Part shown: positions 9,489 to 17,909 of the stretch, in pieces | How positions within the stretch are numbered: the first letter of the stretch is position 1 | Layout: each line of letters begins with the position of its first letter | Program-made: the position numbers and the translations under genes | Assembly (NCBI RefSeq): GCF_009932725.1 | Contig: NZ_BLJU01000007.1 | Location: 62,001 to 126,000 of the forward strand | DNA: 64,000 nt | Direction of reading: 5' to 3' | From: Pseudomonas yangonensis | Lineage (GTDB): Bacteria > Pseudomonadota > Gammaproteobacteria > Pseudomonadales > Pseudomonadaceae | Notes under the pieces: model-generated | Seen by the model: the letters and a program-made list of their open reading frames with translations, nothing else | What the model was told of the DNA's origin: nothing | Databases searched by the model: none

Positions 9489-10746
9489 GCAGCCGTTCGA
9501 GCGGCGCATCCTGATCGCCTTCGTGCTGATGACCACGGTGGTCAGCGGGCTGTTTTCCCTGAGCATCGTCGCGGTGGTGCATTTCATCGAGGAACACCTG
9601 GTATCGCAGGAGCTGAGCCGAGAGCTGCATGAAACATTGAACGAGGATATCCGTCAGGGGCGCTCGCCACGGCTCGACAGCAGCACCCGTTTCTTTTCCT
9701 CGGCATACCCGGACTACGCGATCCCGCCTGACTACCAGGGGTTGTCGGAAGGATTCAACGAGGTGGTCAGCGGCGAACAGGCGTTCTACGTGTACGTGGA
9801 GAACATCAATGGCGAAACCTACCTCCTGGTGGAGGACCAACAGGAGTTCGAAGCCAGGGAGAGCGCTCTTTTCAGTGTGGTCCTGGCTGGCTTTCTGCTC
9901 ACCGTGGTCGCGGCCTGGGGCCTGGGCCTGATCACCGCACGCAAGGTCATGGCGCCTGTCAGCCGCCTGGCCCAGCAGGTACGCCACCGCGACCAGCTGC
10001 ACCCGCTGGCGCCGCCCCTGGCCCCCGACTACCCCAACGACGAGATCGGTCAGCTGGCCGCTGCCTTCGACAGCACCTTGGGCCAGGTGCGCCAGTCCCT
10101 GGAACGCGAGCGCCTGTTCACCAGCGATGTCAGCCATGAGCTGCGCACGCCGCTGATGGTCATCGCCTCCTCCTGCGAGCTGCTCGCCGAGGCGCCATTG
10201 AGCCCGCGCGAGAAGGAACAGGTGGCACGCATTGCCCGCGCCAGCGAAGAGATGCGTGAGCTGGTACAGACCTTCCTGCAGCTCGCGCGGGACAAGAGCA
10301 ACGAAGCGGCATTCGTTGGCGACCGCAGCCTGGCCGCCATCGCCAATGAACAAGCCAGCCGCTGGGGCGACCTGATCAAGGAAAAGGGGCTGGATTTCCG
10401 GGTGATGGAGGAAGGCCAGGACGCTGGTCTGTACAACGCCACCTTTCTCGCCACGGTGATGAGCAACCTGCTGCGCAACGCCCTGCACTACACCGAGCAC
10501 GGCGAGGTGCGTCTGATTCTCGAATCCGGCGCCTTTCGCATCGAGGACAGTGGTGCCGGCATTCCTGCCGAGCAGCACGAGCGGATATTCCAGCCGTTCG
10601 TACGCGGCGCCCAGGCCCGCGGCGAGGGCCTCGGCCTTGGCCTGTCGCTGGTCAAGCGCATCTGCGCCAAACAGGGCTGGCAGGTCAGCCTGGAGAGTGA
10701 GCCGGGCCATACGCGCTTTCGCGTGACACTCAACAATGGCGCTTGA
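9478..10746 (+). CDS. colS: Sensor histidine kinase ColS
   Basis: A 422-residue inner-membrane kinase: membrane helix at about residues 12-36, a periplasmic loop of about 95 residues with acidic stretches, a second helix near 135-160, a HAMP-like linker, HisKA (DVSHELRTPLMVI) and HATPase (NLLRNALHYTE, DSGAGIP, GLGLGLSLVKR). ColS of P. putida is reported to bind metal through Glu residues in an ExxE motif of the periplasmic loop; the loop here contains EEHL and several Glu/Asp, but I could not fix the exact motif. The ATG at 9478 lies inside colR, indicating translational coupling. Confidence 0.88.
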   Translation: MLSKQPFERRILIAFVLMTTVVSGLFSLSIVAVVHFIEEHLVSQELSRELHETLNEDIRQGRSPRLDSSTRFFSSAYPDYAIPPDYQGLSEGFNEVVSGEQAFYVYVENINGETYLLVEDQQEFEARESALFSVVLAGFLLTVVAAWGLGLITARKVMAPVSRLAQQVRHRDQLHPLAPPLAPDYPNDEIGQLAAAFDSTLGQVRQSLERERLFTSDVSHELRTPLMVIASSCELLAEAPLSPREKEQVARIARASEEMRELVQTFLQLARDKSNEAAFVGDRSLAAIANEQASRWGDLIKEKGLDFRVMEEGQDAGLYNATFLATVMSNLLRNALHYTEHGEVRLILESGAFRIEDSGAGIPAEQHERIFQPFVRGAQARGEGLGLGLSLVKRICAKQGWQVSLESEPGHTRFRVTLNNGA

Positions 10747-10758
10747 CGAAATTTTCAC
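10743..10758 (+). promoter_or_regulatory. ColR-like binding box (rightward)
   Basis: TTGACGAAATTTTCAC begins within the last codons of colS and sits about 70 bases before the methyltransferase gene, the same distance as the leftward box has from its gene. It shares TTGACGA-NN-TTTTCAC with 8771-8786. Confidence 0.55.
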
Positions 10759-10827
10759 GTCCCTTTGACGGGACCTTGATGCGCGGCTCTCTAAGGTGGC
10801 GAACGTAGCCATCAAGGGACGTTCGTC

Positions 10828-11517
10828 ATGCCCAAGCCAAGCCCCATCGAACTGAATTTTTCCCGCAAGTACGATTTCGAGCACGCCCAGCAATACCTGC
10901 ACAAGCACCAGGACGGCCTGTTTCGGCGCCTGTCCCACTGGCGCGACGTGCAGGTGGCGCGCCGCGCGCTGCAGCTGGCCGATCAGCCGAACCTGGTACT
11001 CGACCTGCCCTGCGGCGCCGGCCGCTTCTGGCCAATGCTCTGCGAACAGCCGAACCGGGTGATCTTCGCCGCCGACAACTCCGCCGACATGCTCGCCACC
11101 GCGCGTGCCGCGCAGGTGCCCGAGGTGGTGGCGAGGGTCAACAGCTTTCGCACCTCGGCCTTCGCTATCGATCTGAGTGCCAATGCAGTGGACTGCATCT
11201 TCTGCATTCGCCTGCTGCATCACATCGAATCGGCCGAACACCGTCTGGCCATCCTTCGCGAGTTCCACCGCGTCAGCCGCGACACGGTGATCGTCTCGCT
11301 GTGGGTCGACGGCAACTACAAGGCCTGGAAACGTCGGCGCCTGGAGGCCAGGCGCGCCGCTCAGGGCCGTGCGGCGCAGAACCAGAACCGCTTCGTCGTT
11401 CCCCGCAAGACGCTGGAGGATGAGTTCCGTCAGGCCGGCTTCGCCATACTCGGCCACCTGGACTTCCTGCCCGGCTATGCCATGTGGCGCACCTACGTGC
11501 TGCGCAAGGTGGCCTGA
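10828..11517 (+). CDS. Class I SAM-dependent methyltransferase of the colRS cluster
   Basis: A 229-residue cytosolic protein with SAM-binding motif I LVLDLPCGAGRFWP (about residues 54-67), an acidic post-motif (FAADNSADML) and a motif near CIFCIRLLHHI. Its position after colRS and before an InaA-type kinase matches orf222/warA-type genes of P. fluorescens and P. putida, which affect LPS structure; that link is from memory. The start has AAGGGA eight bases upstream. The downstream kinase begins after one base, so the genes are co-translated. The methylated substrate is unknown. Confidence 0.88.
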   Translation: MPKPSPIELNFSRKYDFEHAQQYLHKHQDGLFRRLSHWRDVQVARRALQLADQPNLVLDLPCGAGRFWPMLCEQPNRVIFAADNSADMLATARAAQVPEVVARVNSFRTSAFAIDLSANAVDCIFCIRLLHHIESAEHRLAILREFHRVSRDTVIVSLWVDGNYKAWKRRRLEARRAAQGRAAQNQNRFVVPRKTLEDEFRQAGFAILGHLDFLPGYAMWRTYVLRKVA

Positions 11518-11518
11518 A

Positions 11519-12223
11519 ATGGGGGTTCTCAGCGAACAGGCACTGGCCGCCCTGCCCTCTACCGAGTTCGATCGCTGGTGGCACAGCCCTGGTCAATGGG
11601 TCGAGCCGGCCAACCAGCGGCGCGGCGGCGAAAGCGGTGTACGCCTGCTGCAACACTGGGACAGCAGCAGGCCGCTGCTCTACTGCAAACGCCAGAGCGG
11701 GCACACCTACCGCTCGCTACGCCATCCTTTGGGCAGGCCTACCATTGTGCGTGAGCTACAGGCCTATCGCGCCTTCGCCCGCCTCGGCATTCGCACACCG
11801 AACATCGTTTACTGCTCAGCGCGCAAACAGGCCGGGCAGTGGCAGGCACTACTGGTCACCGAGGCGTTGCCGGGGTTCGTCAGCCTGGAGCAGTGGTACA
11901 GCGAGCCCCGTGTGGCGCAGCTCAATCAGGTCATGCTGCGACGCCTGGCGGTAACACTTGCACGTCTGCACCTGGGCGGCTGGCAACACGGCTGCTGCTA
12001 TGCCAAGCACCTGTTCGTCAAAGCCCGTAGCGATGGCGACGTGGATATCGCCCTGCTGGATCTGGAAAAAAGCCGCCGACGCTTGCGCGTCGCCAGCGCC
12101 TCACGGCGCGACCTGCGCCAGCTGGACCGACATCGTGGCGCCATGCCCGACGTCGACCTGAGTTACCTGCGCCAGGCCTATCAGCAGGCCCTGAACGATC
12201 CCTGGGGTGGGCTGCAACCATGA
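11519..12223 (+). CDS. wapQ: Lipopolysaccharide kinase InaA/WapQ family protein
   Basis: A 234-residue protein kinase-fold enzyme related to WaaP/RfaP-type core heptose kinases. Seen in it: an early Lys-containing strand (LLYCKRQSG), a catalytic-loop-like HGCCYAKHLF near residue 160, and a metal-binding-like Asp in ALLDLEKSRRRL. The canonical catalytic Asp of the loop (HxD) appears replaced by Cys, which is odd and may reflect divergence within the InaA family. It lies between the methyltransferase and dgkA, overlapping dgkA by 4 bases, and is likely ColR-controlled. The name wapQ follows the P. fluorescens colRS neighbour and is tentative. Confidence 0.78.
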   Translation: MGVLSEQALAALPSTEFDRWWHSPGQWVEPANQRRGGESGVRLLQHWDSSRPLLYCKRQSGHTYRSLRHPLGRPTIVRELQAYRAFARLGIRTPNIVYCSARKQAGQWQALLVTEALPGFVSLEQWYSEPRVAQLNQVMLRRLAVTLARLHLGGWQHGCCYAKHLFVKARSDGDVDIALLDLEKSRRRLRVASASRRDLRQLDRHRGAMPDVDLSYLRQAYQQALNDPWGGLQP

Positions 12224-12606
12224 ACGACAGTTCCGATCTGGACGCCCTGTCCTTCAAGGGGCGCCGCGGCCTGGCGCGCATCCTCGATGCCACCGGCTAC
12301 TCGCTGGCCGGGCTGCGTGCGGCTTATCAGGGCGAAGCGGCCTTTCGTCAGCTGGTCTGGCTGAATCTGCTCCTGCTGCCGCTGGCCTGCCTGATCGATG
12401 TCAGCCGCGCCGAACGCGCGTTACTGGTAATAGTGCCGCTGCTGGCACTGGTGGTGGAGCTGCTCAATTCCGCCATCGAGGCGGTGGTCGACCGCATCTC
12501 GCTGAACCTGCACCCGCTGTCCAAGCAGGCCAAGGACATGGGCAGCGCGGCGCAGATGGTCGCGCTGCTGATGATCGCCCTGACCTGGGCGATCATCCTG
12601 CTCTGA
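12220..12606 (+). CDS. dgkA: Diacylglycerol kinase DgkA
   Basis: A 128-residue three-helix inner-membrane kinase that phosphorylates diacylglycerol left over from membrane-derived glucan or LPS modification, returning it to phospholipid synthesis. Family motifs are clear: ARILDATGYSLAGLRAA, an early EAAFRQ segment, and ELLNSAIEAVVDRIS with catalytic Glu/Asn, followed by KDMGSAAQ. The ATGA overlap with the preceding kinase gene places it in the ColR-box operon. Recycling fits well here, since phosphoglycerol or phosphoethanolamine transferases such as the one at 6743-8701 release diacylglycerol. Confidence 0.96.
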   Translation: MNDSSDLDALSFKGRRGLARILDATGYSLAGLRAAYQGEAAFRQLVWLNLLLLPLACLIDVSRAERALLVIVPLLALVVELLNSAIEAVVDRISLNLHPLSKQAKDMGSAAQMVALLMIALTWAIILL

Positions 12607-13071
12607 TCAACGCACCATGAAGCGCTGTTCGGCCAGCTTGCGGTCGCCCTGGTAGACGATGAAATGCCACTCACCGGGTACCACCTCGTGGTGTTCGGTG
12701 AATTCGAAGGCCATCACGTCCTGCGGAGCACCGACCACCAGCTTCTGCTGCACCTCGAACTTGTCGTGGCGCTGACCATCCGGGGTGACCACACCGGGCG
12801 TGAGGTACAGCAATGTCAGCGGTGCATCGCCTTCGCGCTTGCCGGCCAGGCTGTAGCGCATGCCGAACTTGGTACCGAGCTTGGCGGGAATCTGTTCGGT
12901 GCGTTCGATATCCTGGTTGCTGCGGGTCAGCACGCGCTCGCCCGGCTGGTAGTCCTGATACTGGCTGGTGAAGATGCCGTATTCCACCGGCCCTTCTACG
13001 CGAACCTCGGCCTGAGCCAGGCCGGCAAAGGCGAAAAGACCGGCCATCATGGCCACTCGGGTGTAATGCAT
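12607..13071 (-). CDS. Periplasmic DUF3859 protein
   Basis: A 154-residue protein with a clear signal peptide (MHYTRVAMMAGLFAFAGLAQA, cleavage after about residue 21). The mature part is beta-rich, begins VRVEGPVEYGIF and includes TKFGMRYSL and PGEWHFIVYQGDRKLAEQRF, typical of DUF3859. The function of the family is unknown to me. GAGGAG lies 7 bases before the ATG. It is convergent with dgkA with no bases between the two stops. Confidence 0.85.
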   Translation of the reverse strand: MHYTRVAMMAGLFAFAGLAQAEVRVEGPVEYGIFTSQYQDYQPGERVLTRSNQDIERTEQIPAKLGTKFGMRYSLAGKREGDAPLTLLYLTPGVVTPDGQRHDKFEVQQKLVVGAPQDVMAFEFTEHHEVVPGEWHFIVYQGDRKLAEQRFMVR

Positions 13072-13137
13072 GGTGCGCTCCTCGTTGAGATGAGCGCGAG
13101 CCTATGACGCCTGAGTGACAGCCTGATGACAGCCCTG

Positions 13138-14166
13138 CTAACGATCCAGCTCGGCCTGCACGCGGCGCGGCAGAATGGAAAGGAAGTTGTCACGCGCGAC
13201 CTTGTGCGCGACGTCCTCGGGCAGTGCATCGAGGAAGGGATCGAAGCCCTTCATGTACTCGCCCAGGTTACCGAAGCGCCCAACCACGTCGGAGCCGAGC
13301 ATGAAGCGCTCCGGATAGCTGCTGACCAGATGCACCCATTTCTCGTCGGGTTTGCCATTCGCGTCCAGCAGATAGGGCCGTAGCATGGTCCAGGACAGGT
13401 CGATATACAGATTCGGGTACTGGCCCAGCATGCGTTCTACCGTATCGAGCAGAAAGTCGAGCTTCTCCTGATGGCGATGAATCTCGGCACTGGTGCCGGC
13501 ATGCGCCCAGATGAAACGCACATGCGGATGATTACGCAGCGGCGCCTCGATTTCTTCCAGATAGATAGGCTCGCGCTCACGCTTGGAGGTGATGTTCGAA
13601 TGCAGCATCACCGGCAGATCGTATTCGGCAGCCAGATGGAAGACCCGCGCCAGCGCCTCGTTGTTGGCACGCGGCGCACTGCCATGAATCAACGCGGTGA
13701 GATCGTCATGGCGAGTGAAGATCTCGCCGATGCCCTGCCACAGGCCGGGATCCAGTTCCAGCATGCGGCGGATATGCGCATCGGCATTCTTGTCGTTGGG
13801 GTTGAAGCCGGAAAGAAACGGATGAAAGCGCTTGCGCTGCTCGGCTGGCAGGCGCTTGTAGGCCGCCGCGATGAACACGTCGGTCGCGCTGTACCAGTAG
13901 GCATTGGCGTCGTCACCCGCGTAATAGCGCGGACGTTTGGGCTCGTCCTCGTCCCACTTCTTGGCCACCGGAATGCCGGAAAACATCACATGATCGACGT
14001 TATTCTCTGCCATCTTTTCCAGCAACTCGTCCATGCCAGCGCTTTCCTGGAAGAAGTCGACGTAGTGCAGGTGAGCATCGCTGTAGCGGTATTCCCTGGC
14101 CTGAGCGCCGCAGGCGAGCATCGCACTGAGCGCGAGTATCCATGGCATCGAACGAGATTTGAGCAA
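13138..14166 (-). CDS. Exported amidohydrolase-family (TIM-barrel) metal hydrolase
   Basis: A 342-residue protein of the amidohydrolase_2 type. Metal-binding motifs are DAHLHYVDF near the N-terminus, MLHSNI in the middle, WAHAG and MLGSDVVG near the end. The TTG at 14166 is chosen because AGGAGG lies 7 bases before it; from there a signal peptide is read (MPWILALSAMLACGAQA after a basic n-region). An ATG at 14148 would leave the ribosome site too far away. An exported member is unusual, since many of this family are cytosolic decarboxylases or lactonases. Substrate unknown; it stands alone. Confidence 0.82.
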   Translation of the reverse strand: MLKSRSMPWILALSAMLACGAQAREYRYSDAHLHYVDFFQESAGMDELLEKMAENNVDHVMFSGIPVAKKWDEDEPKRPRYYAGDDANAYWYSATDVFIAAAYKRLPAEQRKRFHPFLSGFNPNDKNADAHIRRMLELDPGLWQGIGEIFTRHDDLTALIHGSAPRANNEALARVFHLAAEYDLPVMLHSNITSKREREPIYLEEIEAPLRNHPHVRFIWAHAGTSAEIHRHQEKLDFLLDTVERMLGQYPNLYIDLSWTMLRPYLLDANGKPDEKWVHLVSSYPERFMLGSDVVGRFGNLGEYMKGFDPFLDALPEDVAHKVARDNFLSILPRRVQAELDR

Positions 14167-14361
14167 GGCGAGTCCTCCTGACAGTACGAGCAGCATAGAC
14201 CGCCAACCCGCAGCGCAAGTTCGCGCCCCATGGGCGTCGGTAAACAGCGCGCCGCAACGAACATCACAAACCAACTAACTTTGTAGAATACCGCCGCTGG
14301 TATGATCGGGCCTGCCTGGGCTAGGCTGGCGGCATCGCCGTCACGCCTACAAGGAAGCCCC

Positions 14362-14763
14362 ATGATCCGTATCCACAACAGCAAAGGCCTGCAGCAGCAG
14401 ATCGAAATCGGTACCCACCAGCTCCTCGGCGATGTCTCGACCGAACTTGGCGGTGACGGCGCGGGCCCCGATCCGCACGATCTCTTCGACGCCTCGCTCG
14501 GTACCTGCAAGGCCATGACCCTTCTGCTCTATGCACGCCAGCGCGGCCTGCCGCTGGAAGGCATCGACGTCAGCGTCGAACGTGACGACAGCGAGGAGCG
14601 TGAAGGTAACTACCGCCTGATCATCGAGCTTTCGCTCAAGGGGCCGCTGGACGAGGCACAGCGCCAGCAATTGCTGCGCGTGGCCGACAAGTGCCCGATC
14701 CACAAGCTGATGACCACCACCGATATCCAGGTGGAAACCCGCCTGAGCGGAGCCGAGGCATGA
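14362..14763 (+). CDS. OsmC-family peroxiredoxin-like protein
   Basis: A 133-residue OsmC/Ohr-fold protein. The two cysteines typical of the family lie in DASLGTCKAMTLLLYARQRG (residue about 51) and KCPIHKLM (about 113), so hydroperoxide reduction is plausible. The ATG at 14362 has AAGGAAG eight bases upstream. Its stop overlaps the start of the pirin gene (ATGA), forming a two-gene operon likely tied to oxidative or electrophile stress. Confidence 0.9.
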   Translation: MIRIHNSKGLQQQIEIGTHQLLGDVSTELGGDGAGPDPHDLFDASLGTCKAMTLLLYARQRGLPLEGIDVSVERDDSEEREGNYRLIIELSLKGPLDEAQRQQLLRVADKCPIHKLMTTTDIQVETRLSGAEA

Positions 14764-15620
14764 GCGAGCTGCAGCTGATCCGCCCGCGCGCCGAAGACAT
14801 CGCCGGCCAGCCGATTCTGCGCCCACTGCCCTCGGCGCGTTTTCGCAGCATTGGCCCCTTCGTCTTCTTCGACCATATGCTCGAGCAGGACTACCCGGCC
14901 GGCAGCGGCCTCAATATTGCCCAACATCCGCATATCGGTCTGTCCACCCTCACCTATCTGTTCGAAGGCCAGCTGCAGCACAAGGACAGCCTGGGCTCCG
15001 ATCAACTGGTCGGCCCTGGCGACGTCAGCTGGATGACCGCCGGACGTGCGGTAGCGCATGTCGAACGCACACCACCGTCACAGCTCGGGCAGAACAAGCG
15101 CGCGCACGGCCTGCAGGTCTGGCTGGCGCTGCCGGAAGCCGAGGAACAGTGCGAACCGGCCTACAGCTATCATCCTGCCGCGTCGCTGCCACGCAGCGAT
15201 GCCATGGGCGTGCAGATCACCCTGATCGCCGGCAGCGGCTTCTGCCTCGCGTCGCCGGTGCCGGTTCGCTCTCCGACGCTCTATGCCGAACTGCGCCTGA
15301 CTGCCGGAGCCAGCCTGCTGATCCCGGACGAGTACAGCGAGCGGGCCCTGTACCTGATCGACGGCGAAGCCGAGCTCGACGGCGAACCCCTGCCCGCGCA
15401 CGCCATGGCGGTTATACCAGCCGGCGCAACGCCACTGCTCAGCGCCTGCGGTGAATGCCATCTGGCGCTGATCGGCGGCGAGCCCATCGGCCCAAGGCGG
15501 ATGAACTGGAACTTCGTCGCCAGCACTCCAGAGCTGATCGACCAGGCGCGCCAGCGCTGGGCCGCAGGCGACTGGCCACAGGTACCCGGTGAAACCACGC
15601 GCATCGAACTGCCGCGCTGA
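14760..15620 (+). CDS. Pirin family protein
   Basis: A 286-residue bicupin. The N-terminal cupin carries the metal ligands in FDHML, HPHIGLSTLTYL and DVSWMTAGRAVAHVERT, and the second cupin begins near QVWLALP. Bacterial pirins act as quercetin 2,3-dioxygenases or as protein partners of dehydrogenases and regulators; which applies here cannot be told. It is translationally coupled to the OsmC gene by a 4-base overlap. Confidence 0.93.
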   Translation: MSELQLIRPRAEDIAGQPILRPLPSARFRSIGPFVFFDHMLEQDYPAGSGLNIAQHPHIGLSTLTYLFEGQLQHKDSLGSDQLVGPGDVSWMTAGRAVAHVERTPPSQLGQNKRAHGLQVWLALPEAEEQCEPAYSYHPAASLPRSDAMGVQITLIAGSGFCLASPVPVRSPTLYAELRLTAGASLLIPDEYSERALYLIDGEAELDGEPLPAHAMAVIPAGATPLLSACGECHLALIGGEPIGPRRMNWNFVASTPELIDQARQRWAAGDWPQVPGETTRIELPR

Positions 15621-15673
15621 CGCCAATGGCGACAGGCGCACAAAGCGCCTGTCACTCGCAAAGGACTGCCCTC

Positions 15674-16480
15674 TTGCCCCTCTATCGCCCTTTCTTCGGC
15701 CTGCTGCTGTTGCCCACGCTGGCCCTGGCCGACCTTCCCCGATTCGAACCTGAACCAGGACACCTTGCCCAGGTACAGCAGCAAGGCGAACGCTATTTTC
15801 TGCAGCAACCCGACGGCAGCCGCCTCGAACTGAGCATTCCCGAAGGCAACGATGCAGAGGAGGCGCCAAGCTTCGATATCGAGGACTACGACTTCGACGA
15901 TTACCCGGACCTGGCGATCCGCGTGCCAGTCGGGATGGTCAACTCTGCCTACCACGTTTATCTCTACCGTCCGGCCCTGCGCCGCTTCGAGCAGTTACAG
16001 ATGCCGTCGGCGCTGATGGAGCGCGCCAACTGTTCGTGGTTGTCGGAACTGCAGCCCAACAATGAGGAACGAGCGCTCTACAGTCACTGCCGCAGCGGGC
16101 CGCGCTGGTATTACGACGCCTATCGTTTCGATGAATCGGGCGCCCCATGGCTGTACAAGACCCTGCACGTCAACCAAGGCTACGACCCTGACGTCCCGGT
16201 GTTCTTTCCAGTGTTCGAGAAAACGCTCGACCCTCAAGGCAGGATCATCGCCAGTCGCGCCCTCGACGACGATGACCGCCCGCAAACCTGGACGGTACCC
16301 AACGCGCGCCTGTACCTGCATGAGCGCCCGGACGAAGCGAGTCGGAGCAGGGCCTACCTGATCGAGGGCGATGTCTGCGAGGTGCTGGACCAGCAAGGAA
16401 ACTGGCTGCTGATCCGCTACGACTCGCGCAAGGGCACGCTGGAGCGCTGGGTGTCACTCGATGAGGCTTATGAGCGGTGA
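15674..16480 (+). CDS. Exported protein with C-terminal SH3-like region, function unknown
   Basis: A 268-residue protein begun at TTG 15674, with AAGGA 8 bases upstream; this gives a clean signal peptide (PLYRPFFGLLLLPTLALA). The mature part has an acidic FG-GAP/calcium-loop-like stretch FDIEDYDFDDYPDLAIRV, two cysteine-containing segments (RANCSWLSEL, LYSHCRSGPRWYYDAY) and a C-terminal portion (ARLYLHERPDEAS ... GNWLLIRYDSRKGTLERWV) that reads like an SH3b fold. This layout resembles XAC2610-type proteins. It stands alone before the ECF sigma gene. Confidence 0.7.
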   Translation: MPLYRPFFGLLLLPTLALADLPRFEPEPGHLAQVQQQGERYFLQQPDGSRLELSIPEGNDAEEAPSFDIEDYDFDDYPDLAIRVPVGMVNSAYHVYLYRPALRRFEQLQMPSALMERANCSWLSELQPNNEERALYSHCRSGPRWYYDAYRFDESGAPWLYKTLHVNQGYDPDVPVFFPVFEKTLDPQGRIIASRALDDDDRPQTWTVPNARLYLHERPDEASRSRAYLIEGDVCEVLDQQGNWLLIRYDSRKGTLERWVSLDEAYER

Positions 16481-16512
16481 ACGGTGATCGTCTTTTTTGT
16501 TACGACTGCGTG

Positions 16513-16538
16513 ATCCGGGACGCGCGCTCAAGGGTATA
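16513..16538 (+). promoter_or_regulatory. Candidate ECF promoter of the sigma-factor gene
   Basis: ATCC (16513-16516), 15 bases, then GGGTATA (16532-16538), 36 bases before the sigma gene start. The same elements with the same 15-base spacing precede the DUF4394 gene at 17910-17935, suggesting an autoregulated ECF promoter. SigK-type ECF promoters also carry ATCC in the -35 box (from memory). Confidence 0.45.
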
Positions 16539-16574
16539 AGCTGCATGCGGATTTCCCAGGCCAACGGATGACCC

Positions 16575-17123
16575 ATGGCAGATCGCGAGTTCGATTACGA
16601 AAGTACCCTGGAAGCCTGCGCACGTGCAGACGAGCATGCCTTCCAGGCTCTCTACAGGCAGGAGGCCGGACAACTGCTCGGCCTGGCCATCAGTATGCTG
16701 GGCCGACGCGACCTTGCCGAGGACTGTCTGCACGACGCCTTCGTACGCATTTGGCAACACGCTGCGCGTTATCGACGCGATCTGGGCAGCGGCCGTGCCT
16801 GGGTGCACAGCATCTTGCGCTACCGCGTGCTCAATGCCCTGCGCAGTGGCGGCCGACATGCCGAGGTCGACGATGAGTTCATCGAGCGCGTGCTGGACGA
16901 CAGCCCGCAGGCCGAAGCACAGGCGCTGCAGCAATCCGAGCGACGCCTGCTGCGCAGTTGCCTGCAACGTCTGGAAAAGCCCCGCCGCCATCCGATTCTG
17001 CTGGCCTTCTACCGTGGCCTGACCCACGAGCAGATCGCCAGCCGCCTGAGCACACCGCTGGGCACCATCAAAGGCCGTATTCGCGCCGGCCTGCGCGCGC
17101 TGCAGGAGTGTCTGCAAGCATGA
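16575..17123 (+). CDS. ECF-family RNA polymerase sigma factor (SigK-like)
   Basis: A 182-residue sigma-70-family protein. Region 2 spans about residues 22-88 (HAFQALYRQEAGQLLGLA, DCLHDAFVRIWQHA, RAWVHSILRYRVLNALR) and region 4 spans about 125-180 (helix-turn-helix GLTHEQIASRLSTPLGTIKGRIRAGL, quoted as its span 150-175). It would direct transcription from a small set of promoters. The anti-sigma gene overlaps its stop by 4 bases. The pairing with an RskA-type anti-sigma factor places it with SigK/RpoE-like ECFs. Its likely targets are itself and the DUF4394 gene. Confidence 0.9.
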   Translation: MADREFDYESTLEACARADEHAFQALYRQEAGQLLGLAISMLGRRDLAEDCLHDAFVRIWQHAARYRRDLGSGRAWVHSILRYRVLNALRSGGRHAEVDDEFIERVLDDSPQAEAQALQQSERRLLRSCLQRLEKPRRHPILLAFYRGLTHEQIASRLSTPLGTIKGRIRAGLRALQECLQA

Positions 17124-17833
17124 TTCCGCATGACCCCGAAGAACGTCGCGCCCTGATCGGCGAGTACCTGCTAGGTCTGCTCGATGGGCAGGAGGCGGCC
17201 GAGCTACGCCAGTTGCTCGAAGAGGATGAACAGGCCGCCCGTATGGCACTGGAATGGGAACGGTACTTTCTCGAACTGAGCGACCAGGTGCCGGCACAAG
17301 CCCCCTCATCGGCACTCTGGCCGCGCATTCGGCAAAGTCTGGGCCTTCGCGATGCGCCACGCGCCAGCCCGCTGGCTCACTGGTGGAACAGCCTGCTGAC
17401 CTGGCGCCTGACCGCCGCCGCGCTGGCGATGGCACTGCTGGTCGCCGTGCTGATGCCGCTGCTGCGCACCCCGGATATCACCGGCGAACGCTTTACCGTG
17501 GTGCTGCAGCAACCGGGCGAAGCGGCCAAGCCAGGCTGGGTCATCCAGGTCGATCGCGATGGCGCGCTGCTGCTCGATCCGCTGGTTGCCGACCAGGTGC
17601 CTGAAGGGCGCACCTTGCAGTTCTGGACGCTGATCGATCCGGCCGACGGCCCGCGTTCGCTGGGCCTGGTCGAAGCCGGCCAGCCGCTGCGCCTGTCAGC
17701 CGAGCAAATCGGCGCCGTGCAGGCCGGCCAGCTCTTCGAGCTGACCCTGGAACCGGCCGGTGGCTCGCCATACGACCGGCCTAGCGGCCCGGTGCTGTAC
17801 ATCGGTCGAGCCGTACTGTCCAGCGCCAACTGA
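17120..17833 (+). CDS. Anti-sigma factor, RskA-like
   Basis: A 237-residue single-pass membrane protein: an N-terminal cytosolic sigma-binding domain (RALIGEYLLGLLDGQEAAEL, residues about 10-60), a membrane helix LTAAALAMALLVAVLMPLL near residues 95-113, and a periplasmic C-terminal RskA domain (VIQVDRDGALLLDPL, GRTLQFWTLID). No HxxxCxxC zinc motif is present, so it is a non-zinc anti-sigma domain. It starts inside the sigma gene (ATGA), which gives balanced synthesis. Release of the sigma factor probably needs proteolysis or a periplasmic signal. Confidence 0.88.
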   Translation: MIPHDPEERRALIGEYLLGLLDGQEAAELRQLLEEDEQAARMALEWERYFLELSDQVPAQAPSSALWPRIRQSLGLRDAPRASPLAHWWNSLLTWRLTAAALAMALLVAVLMPLLRTPDITGERFTVVLQQPGEAAKPGWVIQVDRDGALLLDPLVADQVPEGRTLQFWTLIDPADGPRSLGLVEAGQPLRLSAEQIGAVQAGQLFELTLEPAGGSPYDRPSGPVLYIGRAVLSSAN

Positions 17834-17840
17834 GGAAGTT

Positions 17841-17866
17841 GCCGGCCAGGCGGCCGGCAGCCTTTC
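17841..17866 (+). terminator. Probable terminator after the anti-sigma gene
   Basis: Stem GCCGGCC / GGCCGGC with loop AGGC, followed by AGCCTTTC. The U-tract is weak. Confidence 0.5.
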
Positions 17867-17909
17867 AAGCAGCCAAGCGCTCAGCGAGAAAATATTTTCA
17901 TCTCCCGAC

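Noticed and set aside
9289..11457. 722-codon antisense frame over colS and the methyltransferase
   Set aside because: Shadow frame; true genes have complete kinase and methyltransferase motifs.
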